Assembly (NCBI GenBank): GCA_023412665.1
Contig: JAEZCA010000010.1
Location: forward strand, 1 to 64,000
From: Bacillota bacterium
GTDB taxonomy: Bacteria > Bacillota > Clostridia > Acetivibrionales > DTU013
Reading direction: 5' to 3'
DNA: 64,000 nucleotides
Under the pieces are notes generated by a model. The model had not been told where the DNA came from and searched no databases. It saw only the letters and a program-made list of their open reading frames with translations. Position numbers and translations under genes: made by a program. This document shows, one piece after another, positions 26,965-35,439 of this stretch. Numbering within the stretch: position 1 is the stretch's first letter; every line of letters starts with the position of its first letter.

Positions 26965-27231
26965 TCAAAAAAGTTGGCGGAGCCTTTCGAGGTCGCGGTT
27001 CATATACTCGGTATTTATACAGAATGTGCGGTTCATAAAAGTTATTTCCAGATAGTTATCGTGAATTTCAAATGCGGCTATTGAAAATCCACGTTGTCCT
27101 GAAACAAGGTTATTTGTGACCTGATCCACAGTCAGAATGCCTGCGGTGAGCAAAAAAACAAACAATATTATAGCTGCAAAACACCTTTGCCGTCTTTGTC
27201 TTTTTGTCTTGTACAACTCTACCCTGCTCAA
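26965..27231 (-). CDS. Small membrane-anchored protein of unknown function
   Basis: 88 residues: a basic N-terminus (KTKRQRRQR), one membrane helix (about 17-35) and an extracytoplasmic domain of about 50 residues with one Cys. The start is a TTG with GGAGG 7 bases upstream; the nearest ATG runs into a stop after two codons. It lies between spoIIP and the folD-lepA genes, the place where Bacillus has yqxA, another small membrane protein; I see no sequence likeness strong enough to call it that. It begins 64 bases after spoIIP and may be in the same sporulation transcript. Confidence 0.7.
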   Translation of the reverse strand: MSRVELYKTKRQRRQRCFAAIILFVFLLTAGILTVDQVTNNLVSGQRGFSIAAFEIHDNYLEITFMNRTFCINTEYMNRDLERLRQLF

Positions 27232-27295
27232 GCCATGACCTCCGTATATCAGGAACCGTGCTGCAGTAGCAACGCATTTTCTTTATTATAACCAG

Positions 27296-28999
27296 TTATT
27301 TGTCCTTCATTACATCATTCAGGATCTCAGCAAGGTATTTTGTGGTTTCGATGCATTCACCCAGCAGGTTCCCGTCACCTCCGACCTCGATAAGGATAGC
27401 ATTGTTCGATATCTGCTGATTATAACGTTTTGCAACGATCCGAACCGGTTTGGCTAGCCCGGGATATTTTTCGTTCAGCTTCTGCTGCAGCTTCAGAACA
27501 AATTTCAGGTTCTCCTTCCACTGCGGATGCGGCAGTACTCCATCTGCGCCGACAACAAACATGATCTGGGCACAATTCTTTCCGTTTATCTCCTTTGTCA
27601 TGCGAAGCTTGGGTTGATCACTACCAACTGCATCTCTGTGAATATCAATGTATACCTGTATTGAGGGGTAACTCTTCTTATAGCTTTGCAATGTATTTAT
27701 CGATGCACCATAGGCAGCATCATGCACTTTATCGTGCACAGTACCGTTATGAAGGGTTTCTATTCCGTATTTCTCCAGGTTCTGTGTCAGTTCCTCTCCG
27801 ACTCTCACCACATTATACTTTGGATTAGTATTGAAGCTTGGTACGTCTTTCTTGCCCAGGTCGGCCTCCTTCAATACGTAGCTTTCGGTGGTATGTGTGT
27901 GATAAATCAGCACTTTAGGACCTTTCTTCGATAGGTTGATGTTGAGAGGCTCCTTCAGCAGCTTTGCGATATCTATCTTGTGCTTTGTGAAGTTCTTGAT
28001 TTGTATTTTATTAAGCTCAACAGTCTCTTTTTCATCCCCATCTTTTTCATCCTCAATTTCGAGAGCCACACTGCTTATCGGCTGAACCCCCTGTCCTGGC
28101 TGATTATTGCCGCCTTGGCTCCCTGGCTGCTGGCTTCCCTGGTTCAATCCGCCTGAGTTGTTATTTACTCCGCCTGCATTATTATTCTGACCTGTGCTGT
28201 TACTTTTCTGACCTGTAATAGCTGAGTTATAGCTAAAGCCATACTCTGTACCAATACTCATGCTGCTTTCAGGAGTACCATCCAATTGTCCTGCAATCAG
28301 GCTGTCTCCGCTTGGATCCTTGTTTGATTCATTGCTTCCCGCACCGGCGCTATCGTTGCCTGTTTTGTCACCCGTCTCATTTGCATTGCCTGTTCCATTG
28401 CCTGCTCCATCGTCCCCGTCATTCCCGCTCTCTGTACCATTGTTGTTATTCCCAGTCTCTATACCGTCCCCACTGTTCCTGTCGCCAGTGCCATTACCTG
28501 TAACATCACCACCGTTGCTTCCATTGCCCGTTCCGCCGCTACTGCTGCCGTTTCCGCCGTTTGACTGACTGCCGGCGTTTACGCCGCCCGGCGCAACGCT
28601 CTGCCCGGAGAGTGCCTTGTCGGCCATACTTGATTTTTTCAGCGACTGTACTTTATAGTAGCTCTTGAATATCGGTGATTGTGCATTTAAAATCGAAGCG
28701 GGTGAATCCAGATCGAAATCAAATACCTTGGTAAATAATTCTTTGACTTCTCCGGAGAACGAAACACTGGATTTTCCGCTGTTATAAACTGATTCAACAA
28801 TAGGAATGGATAAACTGATAAGATTCTTGAAATTATTAGGATCGATACTCTTAATTATATTAAAATCAAGCTTGTACAATAGATTGCCTGCCTGGACGCC
28901 CGCCACAACCGCAAAAATTGCTAAAAATACAGTTAAGACAGCCTTTGCAGATTTTTTCAATAGTTTATCAAAAGGTTTTTGCTTGTGATTGGTATTCAT
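27296..28999 (-). CDS. spoIIP: Stage II sporulation protein P
   Basis: A cell-wall amidase/endopeptidase that, with SpoIID and SpoIIM, drives engulfment of the forespore. The 567 residues have an N-terminal membrane helix (20-43) and the SpoIIP catalytic domain (about 355-567). Its motifs are VLIYHTHTTESY, YIDIHRDAVGSD and AILIEVGGDGNLLGE. Between them lies a very long Gly/Asn/Ser/Thr-rich linker (138-305). The frame is open 21 codons further, but ATG at 28999 follows GGAGG by 5 bases and gives a normal membrane start. It is in the usual spoIIP-lepA neighbourhood. Typical family length is around 350-400. Confidence 0.96.
   Translation of the reverse strand: MNTNHKQKPFDKLLKKSAKAVLTVFLAIFAVVAGVQAGNLLYKLDFNIIKSIDPNNFKNLISLSIPIVESVYNSGKSSVSFSGEVKELFTKVFDFDLDSPASILNAQSPIFKSYYKVQSLKKSSMADKALSGQSVAPGGVNAGSQSNGGNGSSSGGTGNGSNGGDVTGNGTGDRNSGDGIETGNNNNGTESGNDGDDGAGNGTGNANETGDKTGNDSAGAGSNESNKDPSGDSLIAGQLDGTPESSMSIGTEYGFSYNSAITGQKSNSTGQNNNAGGVNNNSGGLNQGSQQPGSQGGNNQPGQGVQPISSVALEIEDEKDGDEKETVELNKIQIKNFTKHKIDIAKLLKEPLNINLSKKGPKVLIYHTHTTESYVLKEADLGKKDVPSFNTNPKYNVVRVGEELTQNLEKYGIETLHNGTVHDKVHDAAYGASINTLQSYKKSYPSIQVYIDIHRDAVGSDQPKLRMTKEINGKNCAQIMFVVGADGVLPHPQWKENLKFVLKLQQKLNEKYPGLAKPVRIVAKRYNQQISNNAILIEVGGDGNLLGECIETTKYLAEILNDVMKDK
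28085..28588 (-). repeat. Low-complexity Gly/Asn/Ser/Thr linker within spoIIP
   Basis: Encodes residues 138-305 of SpoIIP, with irregular repeats such as NGGNGSSSGGTGNG, TGNGTGDRNSG and DKTGNDSAGAGSN. No strict DNA repeat unit is visible, so it is compositional rather than tandem. Confidence 0.75.
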
Positions 29000-29228
29000 T
29001 TTTCCTCCGTTTGCTGTATTAAACAGCATCGTTTGTAAAAGTATATATAGAATCATATTCAAACAATCACATGCAATATGACTTTTGAACCATAAAAAAT
29101 GACGTAATGAGAATAACCATAATGAACCAAAAAAATGCTGAAGAAAAAATTAATAACAGCTTGCATTACATAACATGCAACAGATATAATTGTTATGTCC
29201 AAAAAAACTATAGAAAGGTGAAGACGAG

Positions 29229-29363
29229 ATGCCTTTTCAAGCCTATTATTTTATAGCTATTATAGTTATATTCGGAGCTATTGCTCTGGCAATGACCTTT
29301 TCAATTAAGAAGCATAATGCCAAGCAGGCCAGCATGAAATCCAAAAAGCCACGTCGCAGGTAA
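29229..29363 (+). CDS. 44-residue single-span membrane peptide
   Basis: A plus-strand ORF of 44 codons: a membrane helix (about residues 7-25, YFIAIIVIFGAIALAMTF) and a basic C-terminus (SIKKHNAKQ...KKPRRR). AAAGGTG lies 8 bases before the ATG and an intrinsic terminator follows 34 bases after the stop, so it looks like a complete small gene. It is divergent from spoIIP, with a shared upstream region (29000-29228). I do not recognise the family; function unknown. Confidence 0.65.
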   Translation: MPFQAYYFIAIIVIFGAIALAMTFSIKKHNAKQASMKSKKPRRR

Positions 29364-29396
29364 TACTGCCGCAGCTAACAAGCTACAGCAAAATAC

Positions 29397-29427
29397 AAAA
29401 AGCGGGTACTAAACGTACCTGCTTTTT
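29397..29427 (+). terminator. Bidirectional Rho-independent terminator
   Basis: AAAAAGCGGGTAC pairs with GTACCTGCTTTTT around a TAAAC loop (one G-T pair). T-runs on both strands. It ends the 44-residue gene and separates it from the IS element. Confidence 0.85.
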
Positions 29428-29523
29428 ATTGTATCAACAAATAAACCCCCGGTTCTACCGGGGGAACCAAGGAGCTTTAGCTTCAAGTAGATAAAGAAAA
29501 CCTCCAATGTTAGAATAGTGTAG

Positions 29524-30077
29524 GTTTGCCAACCACATTAAACAACAAAGGAGGGTCCTAATGGACAAAAATACTTTAGCACATACAACATGGGAATGCA
29601 AATACCACATAGTATTTGCAGCGAAGTACCGCAGGCAAGTAATATATGGGAAGATAAAGCAAGAAATAGGGAAAATGCTAAGAGAACTCTGCGATAGAAA
29701 AGGAATAGAGATAATCGAAGCGGAGTGTTGCAAAGACCATATACACATGCTTGTACGGATACCACCCAAATACAGTGTATCAGAGATAGTCGGATATTTA
29801 AAAGGGAAAAGTTCGTTGATGATATTCGACAGGTTTGCCAATTTGAAATACAAGTACGGTAACCGACATTTCTGGTGTAGGGGTTATTTTGTTGATACAG
29901 TAGGAAAGAATGCGAAGAAAATAGAGGAGTATATAAAGAATCAGCTACAGGACGACATAGCAACAGATCAAATAAGTATCAAAGAGTACATGGACCCGTT
30001 TACGGGTGAGCAGGTAAAAAAGAGCAAGTAGCCAACCGCTTTAGCGGTTGCGAGTAAATATAATGCGGTTGGCAAAC
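29524..30077. repeat. 17-bp inverted repeat flanking tnpA
   Basis: GTTTGCCAACCACATTA at 29524-29540 and its reverse complement with one mismatch at 30061-30077 bracket the transposase gene. In IS200 elements sequences upstream of tnpA can fold to hide the ribosome site; this pair could contribute to that or to transposon end recognition. Confidence 0.65.
29561..30031 (+). CDS. tnpA: IS200-type transposase TnpA (Y1 HUH)
   Basis: A 156-residue single-strand transposase. The HUH motif is H60-I-H62 in CKDHIHMLV and the catalytic Tyr is Tyr124 in EEYIKNQLQ. The length is standard (130-155). AAAGGAGG lies 6 bases before the ATG. It appears intact. It is one of two plus-strand genes in the window, between the 44-residue gene and a large activase-like gene. 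No TnpB or IscB partner follows. Confidence 0.95.
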   Translation: MDKNTLAHTTWECKYHIVFAAKYRRQVIYGKIKQEIGKMLRELCDRKGIEIIEAECCKDHIHMLVRIPPKYSVSEIVGYLKGKSSLMIFDRFANLKYKYGNRHFWCRGYFVDTVGKNAKKIEEYIKNQLQDDIATDQISIKEYMDPFTGEQVKKSK

Positions 30078-30125
30078 TATTCAGTAAGCCTTAAGGCTTA
30101 AGCAGGTAACATGCCCTTATAGGGC
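30033..30125. repeat. Cluster of three stem-loops in the IS200 3' region
   Basis: CAACCGCT/AGCGGTTG (30033-30040, 30043-30050), the 16-base palindrome TAAGCCTTAAGGCTTA (30085-30100) and GCCCT/AGGGC (30113-30117, 30121-30125). Together with the right-end hairpin they make four structures in about 125 bases. Confidence 0.8.
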
Positions 30126-30197
30126 TAGAACAAACCACCCGCTAAGCGGGTGGTCATGATTATGAAAAAATGAACTATATAGCATACCAAGCAGTTT

Positions 30198-33100
30198 TTA
30201 TTTGTCAGTTGATTGACCGGAAATATTAACCGGATGGCTGGTGCTTGACGCATCAGCGGCGGCAGCACTCTCTGATATAGCCATATTGAATTCCGCCACT
30301 GTATTGCTGATGGCTCCCATATTCCTGAATGCAGCAGCAAGCATCAGCTTGATTCGGTTTAGCTGATTAACCTCGCTGGCGCCGGGGTCATAGTCAACCG
30401 GCACGATATTTGCATTGGGGAATTTCCTCTTCAGCGCCTTGATCATGCCCTTGCCCGTTACATGGTTGGGCAGGCAGGCAAAGGGCTGCATGCAGACGAT
30501 GTTTGCCGCGCCCTCCTCGATTAACTCGATCATCTCGGCAGTCAGGAACCATCCCTCTCCTGTGCAGTTGCCAAGGGAAAGCACATGCGATGCCTTTGCT
30601 GCAAGCTTATATATGGATGATGGCGGGTCGAACCGCTTGCTGGCGGCAAGCACCCTCTTCATATACTTCCTGTAATATTCGATTCCCAATATAGCCAGGT
30701 TGTTGGCAAGCTTGACTATAAACCTTTCTGCCAGATACCTGCGCTTAAAATTCGCACCAAAGGCACAGTATAGGAAAAAGTCGATCAAATCGGGCATTAC
30801 AGCCTCCGCGCCCTCTTTTTCTATAACATCCACCACATCGTTATTAGCAGTTGGGTGGAATTTTACCAGGATCTCCCCAACCAGGCCGACACGAGGCTTT
30901 TGCACATCCTTCAGTTCCAATCTGTCAAAGTCTTCAACTATCTGCCTGATATTGCGCCTAAATACGCTGTGCTTCCCGCTTCTGACAGACTCCTTGCAGC
31001 GCTCTACCCAGCTTTCATACAACAGGTTGGTGGAACCCTTTATTTTTTCATAAGGCCTCACCCTGTAAAGGACACGCATAAGTAAATCACCGTAAACCAA
31101 CGCAATCAGCGATTTGTTCAGCAGACTTGGTGTTATCCTGAACCCGGGATTGCTCTCCAGTCCCAGCGCATTGAGCGATATCACCGGCACATGGGCAAAG
31201 CCCGCATCCTTCAAGGCCTTCTTTATAAAACCTATATAATTTGTAGCCCTGCAGCCGCCCCCGGTCTGGGAAATGATCACAGAAACGTTGTTCGTGTCAT
31301 AACGGCCCGACTTCAATGCCTCCACCAGCTGACCTGTCGTGAGTATGGACGGATAGCATGCATCATTATTGACATGCTTCAAACCCTCGTCAACTGCTCC
31401 CCTGTCAACGGAAGGCAGCACCTCCAAATTATAACCCGACTCTCGGAAAGCCGTCTCCACGAACTGAAAATGTATCGGAGACATCTGCGGCGCAAGAATG
31501 GTATGTCTGCTTCGCATTTCATCAGTAAAGGGCACCTTGCTAAAGCTGTACAAATCATCCGTATGCTCGTACCCGTTTCTGTCCCTCTCCTCCATCGCTG
31601 CCTTCAGTGAACGGAGCCTGATCCTTGCTGCGCCGAGATTGCTTATTTCATCGATCTTAAGGACCGTATATATCTTTCCGGTTGCATGGAGGATCTCCTG
31701 CACCTGATCAGTTGTAACTGCATCGAGTCCGCAGCCGAAGGAATTCAACTGGACCAGCTCCAGGTCATTCCTCGTCCCGACAAAGGTCGCGGCTGCGTAA
31801 AGCCTTGTATGATACATCCATTGATCAACTATGCGAAGAGGCCTGGCTGCTTCAGCCATATGTGAAACAGAATCCTCAGTAAGCACCGCCATACCGAATT
31901 CCGTGATAAGATTTGGGATGCCGTGGTTGATCTCAGGATCTATATGATACGGCCTTCCTGCCAGCACAATACCCTTTGCGCCTGTCTTCTCAAGCTGCGC
32001 CAGTACTTCCTCGCCCTTCTTCCTGACAGTTGCCTTGAACCGCTCATCTTCCTCCCATGCCTTATTGACCGCAGCCTTTACTTCTGTCTTTGACAGACCA
32101 AAGCCCTTCAATTCCTCAAACAGTCTTTCTGCAAGACGCACCTTGTCATAATAGGGCAGAAATGGGTTCATGAAATTGATGTGCTTTTCCTCAAGCACCT
32201 CCATATTCGTCCTGATCACCTCGGAATAAGAGGTCACTATTGGGCAGTTGTAGCAATTGTCCGCATTCTTATCCTCTTTCCTCTCGTACGGCAGACATGG
32301 ATAAAAAATGTGCTTAACTCCGCTCTGTACAAGGCTCATAATATGACCGTGCACCAGCTTTGCAGGATAACAAACTGATTCCGACGGCATTGTCTCAATG
32401 CCCATCTCATATATTTTTCTGCTCGATCGGGGTGAAAGCACAACCCTGAACTTCAGCTGTGTAAAAAACGTATGCCAGAACGGGTAATTCTCGTAAATAT
32501 TCAGGACTCTTGGCATACCTATGACACCGCGTACCGCATCCTTCTCATCAAGCGATTTGTAGGAATTCAGCAGCCTGTATTTATAATCGAAGAGATTGGG
32601 AACATCTTCTCTGCGGATTTCACCGCCGGCTCCCCTCTCGCAGCGATTTCCCGTCACAAATATCTTTCCGCCGGTAAAATTGTTTATCGTCAGCAGGCAA
32701 TTGTTGCTGCACTTACCGCAGCGCCGCATCGTGATCTCCGTCTGGAACCCCTCCAGATCGGCAGCTCCCATGATGCCGCTCCTCCGGTCCTTGGCACTGC
32801 GATCCCGCGCAATCAGCGCCGCGCCGTACGCACCCATGATGCCTGCTATGTCAGGCCTGACGGCCTCCCTGCCGGAAATCAGCTCAAAGCTCCTCAGCAC
32901 GGCGGCATTATAAAACGTGCCGCCCTGCACGATGATCTTTTTCCCGATTTCCCTGGGATCGCGGATCTTAATGACCTTCATCAGCGCATTCTTTATCACC
33001 GAATACGACAGACCTGCGGAAATATCGCCTACGGAGGCTCCTTCCTTCTGGGCCTGCTTGACCCTCGAATTTATGAAAACCGTGCACCTGGAACCCAAAT

Positions 33101-34535
33101 CGACAGGATTTTTCGCCAGCAGAGCTTCCTTTGCAAAAGCCTCCACCTCCATATTAAGGGAGTTGGCAAAGGTCTCGATAAAAGAACCGCAGCCCGATGA
33201 ACACGCTTCATTGAGCATAATGTTGTCGATCACGCCGTTCTTCACCTGCATGCACTTCATATCCTGACCGCCAATATCCAGTATGAACTCCACACCGGGC
33301 AGAAAATACTCTGCCGCCTTGTAATGGGCGATTGTCTCGATCTCCCCGAGATCCACATGCAGCGCCGCCTTGATCAAGCCCTCGCCATAGCCTGTAACTG
33401 TCGAATTGGCAATATAGCTGTCTGCGGGCATTTTTGCATACAGCTTCTTCATTTCTTTAATAACTGATTTGAGCGGGCTTCCTCTGTTGCTGCCATAGTG
33501 ATAATACATCAGCGCGCCTTCGGAGTCAGTCAGTGCAAGCTTGGTAGTAGTAGAGCCTGCATCAATGCCAAGATAGCATGGTCCATGATGGGATTCCAGA
33601 GCCTTTCTCCTTACGGTATGCCTGGAATGCCTGCGGTTGAACTCTCCCAGCTCAATCTCATCCTTGAACAGAGGATTGAGTCGCTCAACCTCCTTGACAT
33701 TGACCGTGTTTATTGCCGGCAGCTTGCTGCGCAGATCTTTGAAGCTCATAGGTTTAGTTTGCCTGGAATTCAAAGCCGCTCCCGCTGCTACGAAAAGCTG
33801 TGAATTTTCCGGGAAAATAATCTGATCATCCATTAATCCCAGCGTCTCTACGAATCTTTTCCGCAGCTCGGAAAGAAAATACAACGGACCGCCAAGAAAG
33901 GCCACATTGCCTCTGATAGGCCTGCCGCATGCCAATCCGCTTATGGTTTGGTTTACCACGGACTGGAAAACCGATGCAGCGATATCCTCTTTTGCAGCTC
34001 CTTCATTCAGGAGAGGCTGTATGTCAGTCTTTGCAAAAACTCCGCACCTGGCTGCAATCGGGTAAATGACACTATAACCCTTCGCAAGCTCATTGAGCCC
34101 GGCAGCATCCGTCTGCAGCAGTGAAGCCATCTGATCGATAAAGGCTCCTGTGCCGCCGGCGCAGGTACCATTCATACGCTGCTCTATGCCGCCCCGGAAA
34201 AACGTGATCTTGGCATCCTCACCGCCAAGCTCGATAGCCACATCTGTCTGAGGAATAATTTTTTGGATCGCACCTGTAGCTGCCACAACCTCCTGCTCAA
34301 AATGCAGTCCGAGCCATTGCGCCACAGAAATGCCTCCGGAGCCCGTCAGCGTAACCGTCAGGTCATCCTCCTCAAACATTGCGCAGGTCTCATCGACCAG
34401 CTGATAGATAGTATTCCTGATATCTGAAAAATGTCTCTGATATTTGCTGTAGACTGCCTTATCGCTGCTATCCAGCACAACAAGCTTGACAGTTGTCGAG
34501 CCCACATCAAGGCCCAGATGTAAAAGTCTTTTCAT
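30198..34535 (-). CDS. Large 2-hydroxyacyl-CoA dehydratase activase-like fusion protein
   Basis: 1445 residues. Two ASKHA ATPase domains of the BadF/HgdC type lie in a row: LGLDVGSTTVKLVVLD at residue 7 with NGTCAGGTGAFIDQM, and LGIDAGSTTTKLALTD near 323 with NEACSSGCGSFIETF. The Cys of these loops normally hold a 4Fe-4S cluster between subunits. A Cys-rich stretch (CGKCSNNCLLTINNF) and a DUF2229/dehydratase-like half follow to the C-terminus. Proteins of this layout are widespread in anaerobes but their substrate is not known; they are annotated as acyl-CoA dehydratase activase. ATG at 34535 has GGGAG 5 bases upstream. No dehydratase subunits or CoA-transferase genes are adjacent, so no pathway can be assigned. 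Confidence 0.88.
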   Translation of the reverse strand: MKRLLHLGLDVGSTTVKLVVLDSSDKAVYSKYQRHFSDIRNTIYQLVDETCAMFEEDDLTVTLTGSGGISVAQWLGLHFEQEVVAATGAIQKIIPQTDVAIELGGEDAKITFFRGGIEQRMNGTCAGGTGAFIDQMASLLQTDAAGLNELAKGYSVIYPIAARCGVFAKTDIQPLLNEGAAKEDIAASVFQSVVNQTISGLACGRPIRGNVAFLGGPLYFLSELRKRFVETLGLMDDQIIFPENSQLFVAAGAALNSRQTKPMSFKDLRSKLPAINTVNVKEVERLNPLFKDEIELGEFNRRHSRHTVRRKALESHHGPCYLGIDAGSTTTKLALTDSEGALMYYHYGSNRGSPLKSVIKEMKKLYAKMPADSYIANSTVTGYGEGLIKAALHVDLGEIETIAHYKAAEYFLPGVEFILDIGGQDMKCMQVKNGVIDNIMLNEACSSGCGSFIETFANSLNMEVEAFAKEALLAKNPVDLGSRCTVFINSRVKQAQKEGASVGDISAGLSYSVIKNALMKVIKIRDPREIGKKIIVQGGTFYNAAVLRSFELISGREAVRPDIAGIMGAYGAALIARDRSAKDRRSGIMGAADLEGFQTEITMRRCGKCSNNCLLTINNFTGGKIFVTGNRCERGAGGEIRREDVPNLFDYKYRLLNSYKSLDEKDAVRGVIGMPRVLNIYENYPFWHTFFTQLKFRVVLSPRSSRKIYEMGIETMPSESVCYPAKLVHGHIMSLVQSGVKHIFYPCLPYERKEDKNADNCYNCPIVTSYSEVIRTNMEVLEEKHINFMNPFLPYYDKVRLAERLFEELKGFGLSKTEVKAAVNKAWEEDERFKATVRKKGEEVLAQLEKTGAKGIVLAGRPYHIDPEINHGIPNLITEFGMAVLTEDSVSHMAEAARPLRIVDQWMYHTRLYAAATFVGTRNDLELVQLNSFGCGLDAVTTDQVQEILHATGKIYTVLKIDEISNLGAARIRLRSLKAAMEERDRNGYEHTDDLYSFSKVPFTDEMRSRHTILAPQMSPIHFQFVETAFRESGYNLEVLPSVDRGAVDEGLKHVNNDACYPSILTTGQLVEALKSGRYDTNNVSVIISQTGGGCRATNYIGFIKKALKDAGFAHVPVISLNALGLESNPGFRITPSLLNKSLIALVYGDLLMRVLYRVRPYEKIKGSTNLLYESWVERCKESVRSGKHSVFRRNIRQIVEDFDRLELKDVQKPRVGLVGEILVKFHPTANNDVVDVIEKEGAEAVMPDLIDFFLYCAFGANFKRRYLAERFIVKLANNLAILGIEYYRKYMKRVLAASKRFDPPSSIYKLAAKASHVLSLGNCTGEGWFLTAEMIELIEEGAANIVCMQPFACLPNHVTGKGMIKALKRKFPNANIVPVDYDPGASEVNQLNRIKLMLAAAFRNMGAISNTVAEFNMAISESAAAADASSTSHPVNISGQSTDK

Positions 34536-34662
34536 ATGATCTCCCAAAATCATTTCGTCAAAACCTAAATTATTTTATCACATCAGACATTACGCAATTT
34601 TTACTAAATTGTCTTTATCTGCTGAATTTTTTATTCTTTTGCTTTGACATTTATATTAGCAC

Positions 34663-34706
34663 AATTTAAAAAAAATAAAAGTATCAATTTGCAGATTGAT
34701 ACTTTT
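34663..34706 (-). terminator. Rho-independent terminator of lepB
   Basis: A perfect 12-bp stem AAAAGTATCAAT/ATTGATACTTTT (34706-34695 with 34688-34677) with a 6-base loop, then a long T-rich tract on the minus strand. Confidence 0.9.
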
Positions 34707-34730
34707 ATGCCTCATGATTCAAACGATTAT

Positions 34731-35282
34731 TCAGTCAATTGCACCGAATCTGTTGAACGGATATATTCTGAACAAAGCACGGCCGGTTATCCATTTCTCA
34801 TCTACGGGTCCGAACTCCGTGCTGTCATGGCTGTAAGGCCTGTTGTCGCCGAGCAGATACACCATGCCCTCCGGCACTGTAAGGTCAGTATACTCCGGCA
34901 GGTCTCCCTGCGGTGTCTCCGGTTCATCCGAAAGACCTATCAGAAAAATTTCACCGTTTACATAAACCTTACCATCTCTGACCTCCAACCTGTCGCCCTC
35001 AACGGCGACAAGCCGCTTTATTAGCAGTATATCGGCATCGGGAGACTTAAAGACAATAATGTCGCCGCCTTTAAGCCAGCCGAAGCGGTGGCTCAGCTTC
35101 TCCACAAACAGATTGTCACCTTCGGTCAGCGTTGGCTCCATTGAAATATCATGTACGATGGTTCTCTGAACAACAAACGTAACAATGAGCACTCCAACAA
35201 TAACCGCAATACCAATATGTAATAACCAATCCAAAATCTCGCTTTTCTTCTTTTTTTCCTGCTCCGTAATTCTCTCCTCCAA
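34731..35282 (-). CDS. lepB: Signal peptidase I
   Basis: Cleaves signal peptides on the outer face of the membrane. The 183 residues have one membrane helix (about 20-40), the catalytic Ser47 in ISMEPTL, the catalytic Lys89 in LLIKRLVAVEGD and the box GDNRPYSHDS. The start appears to be TTG (35282) with only a weak GGGTGA just before it. The upstream sequence begins with the REP-like repeats at 35287, which may have replaced the original leader. The ORF has no ATG before the membrane helix. It is a lone gene with a strong terminator. Confidence 0.95.
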   Translation of the reverse strand: MEERITEQEKKKKSEILDWLLHIGIAVIVGVLIVTFVVQRTIVHDISMEPTLTEGDNLFVEKLSHRFGWLKGGDIIVFKSPDADILLIKRLVAVEGDRLEVRDGKVYVNGEIFLIGLSDEPETPQGDLPEYTDLTVPEGMVYLLGDNRPYSHDSTEFGPVDEKWITGRALFRIYPFNRFGAID

Positions 35283-35286
35283 TCAC

Positions 35287-35351
35287 CCGGAAGCACGGGG
35301 ACGGTTCCTTTGCTTCCCTCCGGAAGCACGGGGACGGTTCCTTTGCTTCCC
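35287..35351. repeat. Two tandem copies of a REP-like stem-loop upstream of lepB
   Basis: Two identical 32-base units at 35287-35318 and 35320-35351 (period 33). Each has arms GGAAGCA and TGCTTCC around a CGGGGACGGTTCC core. Five bases before the lepB start codon. The following 35353-35402 forms another loose inverted repeat AAAGTGAA/TTCACTTT. Confidence 0.85.
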
Positions 35352-35439
35352 AAAAGTGAAGCGTAAAGCCTGACCCATGTTTCTGACCCCGTGTTTCACT
35401 TTCCTGCACTCAATTCTCTATGTCCCAATTGCCTTATTT

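Larger units (their letters stand above)
29441..30158 (+). mobile_element. IS200-like insertion sequence (IS200/IS605 family)
   Basis: One tnpA gene flanked by subterminal hairpins, without inverted terminal repeats or an obvious target duplication, as in single-strand transposing IS200 elements. Left hairpin: CCCCCGGT/ACCGGGGG (29446-29453 and 29457-29464). Right hairpin: ACCACCCGCT/AGCGGGTGGT (30134-30143 and 30145-30154). Three more stem-loops lie between tnpA and the right end. The exact ends are estimates; comparison with an empty site is needed to fix them. Confidence 0.85.

Noticed and set aside
26788..27084. Plus-strand ORF of 98 codons
   Set aside because: Overlaps the small membrane protein gene on the other strand, which has a better ribosome site and a membrane helix.
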